Below, in pieces: positions 14,619-17,297 of a stretch of 17,297 nucleotides of DNA. The stretch's first letter is position 1. The number at the start of each line of letters is the position of its first letter. The stretch comes from Bifidobacteriaceae bacterium (GTDB lineage: Bacteria; Actinomycetota; Actinomycetes; Actinomycetales; WQXJ01), in contig JAISCU010000210.1 in the NCBI GenBank assembly GCA_031265345.1, positions 1 through 17,297 on the forward strand. Direction: 5' to 3'. The notes beneath the pieces were generated by a model. That model made no database searches and had not been told where the DNA came from. It saw only the letters and a list, made by a program, of their open reading frames with translations. The position numbers were made by a program, and so were the translations under genes.

Positions 14619-14630
14619 CGGGTTTACCCG
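14619..14630. promoter_or_regulatory. Short palindrome in the divergent intergenic region
   Basis: CGGGTTTACCCG has perfect 5-nt arms around TT. It lies between the kinase start (14599) and the WXG100-like start (14694), where a shared operator could sit. Short enough to be chance. Confidence 0.25.
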
Positions 14631-14693
14631 GCTATCCACAGGCATTTCGTTTCTGGGCTTCGGGGGCGGGGGCGCAGCGTCAGAATCGGAGGC

Positions 14694-14969
14694 ATGGACA
14701 AGCCCTGCAACGGCGGCCACACGCTCCGGGCGATCACGGAGGTCCGTGCCGATCTGGACTCAGCCGGTTCCTTCTTGGGCCAGGCTCTGCCGCTGATCGA
14801 GTTGGCCGATCCGGCCGGTTGGCGCTCGCCCGCCGCCACCGCCTACCAAGACTGGGTCGGGGACTTGGCGGCGCGCTGTCGCCGGGCCATCACCTTGGCG
14901 GGCGAATCCGTCCGCGAGACCGACACCCACCGCGCGATGGTGATAAACGTGCTGGGGAATCATGAGTGA
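14694..14969 (+). CDS. WXG100-like small helical protein
   Basis: The product is 91 aa. ATG 14694 has GGAGG directly upstream (tight spacing) and a CAGAAT hexamer 7 nt before it, so either an SD-led or a leaderless start is possible. The layout is a helix (10-37), a turn with GWRSPAATAYQDWV (41-54), then a second helix (to about 75). Length, a central Trp followed by small residues and the A-x-x-Y spacing match the WXG100/ESAT-6 helical hairpin, with WRS in place of WxG. Such proteins are type VII secretion substrates or targeting partners. Its 3' end overlaps the hydrolase gene by 8 bp (ATGAGTGA), so the two are coupled. No ESX machinery gene is in the window, so secretion is inferred. Two cysteines (5, 62) are present. 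Confidence 0.65.
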   Translation: MDKPCNGGHTLRAITEVRADLDSAGSFLGQALPLIELADPAGWRSPAATAYQDWVGDLAARCRRAITLAGESVRETDTHRAMVINVLGNHE

Positions 14970-16422
14970 CGACCCGGTCACAGTGCTTGGCGGCGTGGGC
15001 GGGGCGATCTCCTGCCTGGAGGACCTCGACGTGCTGGCCACACGCCTCGATCTGGCGCGCGAGCGACTCGCGGAGGCCGACCGGGCGGCGTACCACGCCT
15101 ACAACTCGGTCAACTGGACCACGTTGTACCGGGCGGCGCCGTACCACGTCTGCGATCCGATCGAGACCACCGCCCTGCGGATGACCCGGCAGACGGGGGA
15201 CGCCTATCGCGGCGAGGCGGGCATCGTGGAACTGGTGCGCCAGTTGCAGGAACTGGCCGAACGCGTGCGGTTGGCCCAGGCCAAGTACCAGGAAGCCGAG
15301 CAGAACGCGCAGGCGGAGTTCAGCCAGCTGGGGGGCACCAGCATGGCCTTGGGCGGGTGGTGGCTCGGCCCCTTCGGCCTGTCGGCGCAGCTATTCTTGC
15401 TGGTCATGAGGGTCGGCCTCGACGCCGGAGGCCATCTTCTGCTGAACGGCGCGCCGCCGACTTGGGCGGACTTACTGCGCCGCCACCACGCCGAACTGCG
15501 GGCGGTCGCCGGCACGCTGTCGGTGCCTCCCAGAGGCCCGCGTAGCCTGTTCGGGCCGCCGGACACGAATCAGGCCGCGCGCGGGGTCACCGCTCTGGCC
15601 ACCTTGTTGGTGGGGCCGGGGCTGGATATGGAGATCGAGCGACTCTCGACCGAGCGCGACTCGCCGCCCAGCGGCATCGAGAGCCTGATCTGGCGCATCC
15701 GGGCGGTCAGGGACTCCGACCCGAACAAGGACGACAGCCAGATCGGAGTCTCCAAAGTGACGGCCAAAGACGGCTCGGTCAGTTGGCTGGTGACCATTCC
15801 GGGTACGCAAGCGTTGGCGGTCGGGTGGGGATCGAACGCCGCCGAGAACGGCACCAACGTTCGGGCTGTGTCCGGTGACACCAACGCCATCGGGCTGGCG
15901 ACCACCGCCGCCATGATCGACGCTGGTGTCAGACCCGGTGAGCCGGTGGTGTTGGCCGGGCACTCGCAGGGCGGGATCGTGGGCGCGGCCCTGGCCGCCG
16001 ACCCGGAGTTCACGTCCCAATTCGCGGTCGCCGCCGTGCTGACGGCCGGGTCGCCGGTCTCACAATTGAAGCCCGCCAACTCGGCGCAGTGGTTGTCGCT
16101 GGAACATCATCAAGACCCGGTGCCGACCCTCGACGGGGCCAACAACGCCCGCAGCCGCAATCACACCACCGTGGTGAGGGACTTGACCACGGCGTCCCAT
16201 CCGTACGCGCGCCAAGGCGCCACCGACGCGGGCAAGGCGCATGACGGGGCCACCTACGCCACGACCGCCAGGCTGTTGGACCGTGGCGACGATCCGTCCA
16301 TCGCGGCCTGGCGAGAGGCCGCCGCGCCGGTCCTGGACCATGAGGCCCAAGTCGAGACGACCATCTACAAGGTCAAGAGGACGGACGGGCCGACGCACGG
16401 CGGAATCGCGGGCAAGTACTGA
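14962..16422 (+). CDS. Alpha/beta-hydrolase (lipase-like) with helical N-terminal domain
   Basis: The product is 486 aa. Residues 15-120 are predicted long helices (charged, heptad-like: LATRLDLARERLAEADRAA and LVRQLQELAERVRLAQAKYQ), similar in build to LXG/ESX N-terminal domains. Residues about 127-150 form a hydrophobic segment (GGWWLGPFGLSAQLFLLVM). The C-terminal half is a lipase-like alpha/beta hydrolase: TIPGT (oxyanion-side strand, about 278-282), nucleophile elbow GHSQGG with Ser335, DPVPTLDG with Asp385 or Asp391 as acid, and His427 in AHDGATYATT as likely catalytic His. No Sec signal is visible. With the coupled WXG100-like gene this suggests a type VII-exported lipase or phospholipase, possibly an antibacterial toxin. 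ATG 14962 lies within the 8-bp overlap. No immunity-like gene follows; an IS begins within about 20-50 bp. Confidence 0.78.
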   Translation: MSDDPVTVLGGVGGAISCLEDLDVLATRLDLARERLAEADRAAYHAYNSVNWTTLYRAAPYHVCDPIETTALRMTRQTGDAYRGEAGIVELVRQLQELAERVRLAQAKYQEAEQNAQAEFSQLGGTSMALGGWWLGPFGLSAQLFLLVMRVGLDAGGHLLLNGAPPTWADLLRRHHAELRAVAGTLSVPPRGPRSLFGPPDTNQAARGVTALATLLVGPGLDMEIERLSTERDSPPSGIESLIWRIRAVRDSDPNKDDSQIGVSKVTAKDGSVSWLVTIPGTQALAVGWGSNAAENGTNVRAVSGDTNAIGLATTAAMIDAGVRPGEPVVLAGHSQGGIVGAALAADPEFTSQFAVAAVLTAGSPVSQLKPANSAQWLSLEHHQDPVPTLDGANNARSRNHTTVVRDLTTASHPYARQGATDAGKAHDGATYATTARLLDRGDDPSIAAWREAAAPVLDHEAQVETTIYKVKRTDGPTHGGIAGKY

Positions 16423-16439
16423 CGGGGCTGCGTTCGGTC

Positions 16440-17297
16440 CCGGTTAGTCCCAAGGCCGTGAAGTTAAGGGGTTTGGCCGTGCGTCAATGACCGTTCACGG
16501 CGTGTCGTGATGCGGGGGCAACGGAGCCCGGGTAGAAAAGCAGCGACCAAGCAGCCCTTCTTCCCCAGGAGCTCCGTTGCAAGCCAATCCTGTCACACCC
16601 GCCGGTCTTCCATCCGCGCCCGGGCCGGCGTTCGCGCCCGGCCACCTCGGGGAGCTCACCGAGTTGATCCCTCCCGAACTGGTCGACGCCGCGTTGGACG
16701 AGACCCGCGCCGTCCAACACAGGGTCAGGGGCCTGCCGTCCAGGGTGGTCGTCCACCTGCTGCTCGCGGCCTGCCTGTTCCCCGGCGTGGGATACCCGGG
16801 GGTGTGGCGGAAGCTGGCCGCGTCCCTGCCGGGCCGGGCCGGCCCGTCCGCCAGCGCCATGTCTCAGGCCCGCCGCCGCCTCGGGTCCGCGCCCCTGCGC
16901 AGACTGTTCGAACTGCTGCGTTCCCCGTTGTCGTTCCTCGGGCTGAAGGGCGTGTGGTGGCGGGGCCTGCTGGTCTGCGCGGTCGACGGGACCGTCCTGA
17001 CGGTCCCAGACGCGCCGGGCGTGCTGCCGCGCTACAAGAAGCAGGCCGGCGGCGCCGGCGGGAAGGGCGCCACCGGGTACCCGCAGGTGCGGCTGTTGGC
17101 GTTGGTCGCGTGCGGCACGCGGGCGCTGGTCGACGCGGTCGTCGCGCCGACCACGACGGGGGAGACGACCCTGTTCCCCGGCCTGGCCCGTTCGATGCGC
17201 CCCGGGATGGTGGTCCTCGCGGACCGGAACTTCGACGCGCAGGACGTGATGGGCGCCGCCAGGGGCGCCGGGGCGGACTTCCTCGTCCGGGCGAAGG
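16440..17297 (+). mobile_element. IS4-type insertion sequence, left part (runs off right edge)
   Basis: The transposase frame (from 16577) is preceded by about 140 bp of non-coding sequence typical of an IS end. The left boundary is estimated near 16440 (around GTTAGTCCCAAGGCCGTGAA); the right inverted repeat and target duplication are outside the window, so the exact end is not proven. Confidence 0.6.
16577..17297 (+). CDS. IS4 family transposase, 3'-partial
   Basis: The frame is open from TTG 16577 to the window edge (240 codons), and AGGAG lies 5 nt before the TTG. Residues about 20-85 match the IS4 N-terminal domain (HLGELTELIPPELVDAAL, then RGLPSRVVVHLLLAACLFPG and GVWRKLAA). The DDE catalytic core begins with AVDGTVLTVPD (first Asp) and includes VLADRNFDAQDV (second Asp, the D-x-x-F form of the family). 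The final Glu motif (YREK type) would be beyond the edge. It catalyses cut-and-paste transposition of the surrounding element. No frameshift is seen in the visible part, so it may be intact. Other starts (for example a later in-frame ATG) are less likely as they would cut the N-terminal domain. Confidence 0.88.
   Translation, partial: MQANPVTPAGLPSAPGPAFAPGHLGELTELIPPELVDAALDETRAVQHRVRGLPSRVVVHLLLAACLFPGVGYPGVWRKLAASLPGRAGPSASAMSQARRRLGSAPLRRLFELLRSPLSFLGLKGVWWRGLLVCAVDGTVLTVPDAPGVLPRYKKQAGGAGGKGATGYPQVRLLALVACGTRALVDAVVAPTTTGETTLFPGLARSMRPGMVVLADRNFDAQDVMGAARGAGADFLVRAK

Overview
The window is high-GC DNA with the gene style of an Actinomycetota (actinobacterial) chromosome. The supporting signs are GC-rich third codon positions, frequent GTG starts, genes apparently expressed from leaderless promoters, a WXG100-like small protein, and a membrane protein joining a kinase-like domain to a YbhN/UPF0104-type region. 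I cannot assign a genus from the sequence alone.

Layout. Positions 1-1176 (minus) hold a two-gene unit for a secreted peptidoglycan-binding-like protein and a lipoprotein that runs off the left edge. Positions 1485-2676 hold gene debris: a possible small ORF, a 5'-truncated Fic gene with an intact catalytic motif, and a plus-strand coding fragment facing away from it. Positions 2788-3352 are non-coding and repeat-rich. One family has inverted arms built on AGAAAGACAAATCC, and next to it lie three 104-bp tandem units that can each fold into a long hairpin. Positions 3451-7081 (minus) encode a large integral membrane/pseudokinase protein and a CPBP-family membrane protease. A divergent Old Yellow Enzyme gene (7106-8200) starts 24 bp away, with overlapping -10 elements.

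A long minus-strand stretch then runs from 14599 down to 8185: fructosamine kinase-like protein, small Pro/Gln-rich membrane protein, adenylosuccinate lyase (purB), copper chaperone and copper P-type ATPase (4-bp overlap), a monooxygenase-like ABM protein, and an orphan ribbon-helix-helix antitoxin-like protein. Divergent from the kinase gene, 14694-16422 (plus) holds a WXG100-like small protein overlapping an alpha/beta-hydrolase with a helical N-terminus. This is a candidate type VII secretion (ESX/LXG-style) lipase cassette. An IS4-type insertion sequence begins just downstream and runs off the right edge.

How the genes work together. CopZ and CopA form a copper export pair. PurB is core purine metabolism. 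The remaining genes look like single-gene transcription units. Five genes have a TAnnnT hexamer 6-8 nt before a GTG or ATG start and no Shine-Dalgarno sequence, which fits leaderless transcription. The most unusual structures are the repeat region at 2.8-3.35 kb, a 39-bp near-perfect palindrome in frame inside copA, the interlocked divergent promoter at 7088-7097, and the helical-protein/lipase cassette truncated by, or abutting, an IS.
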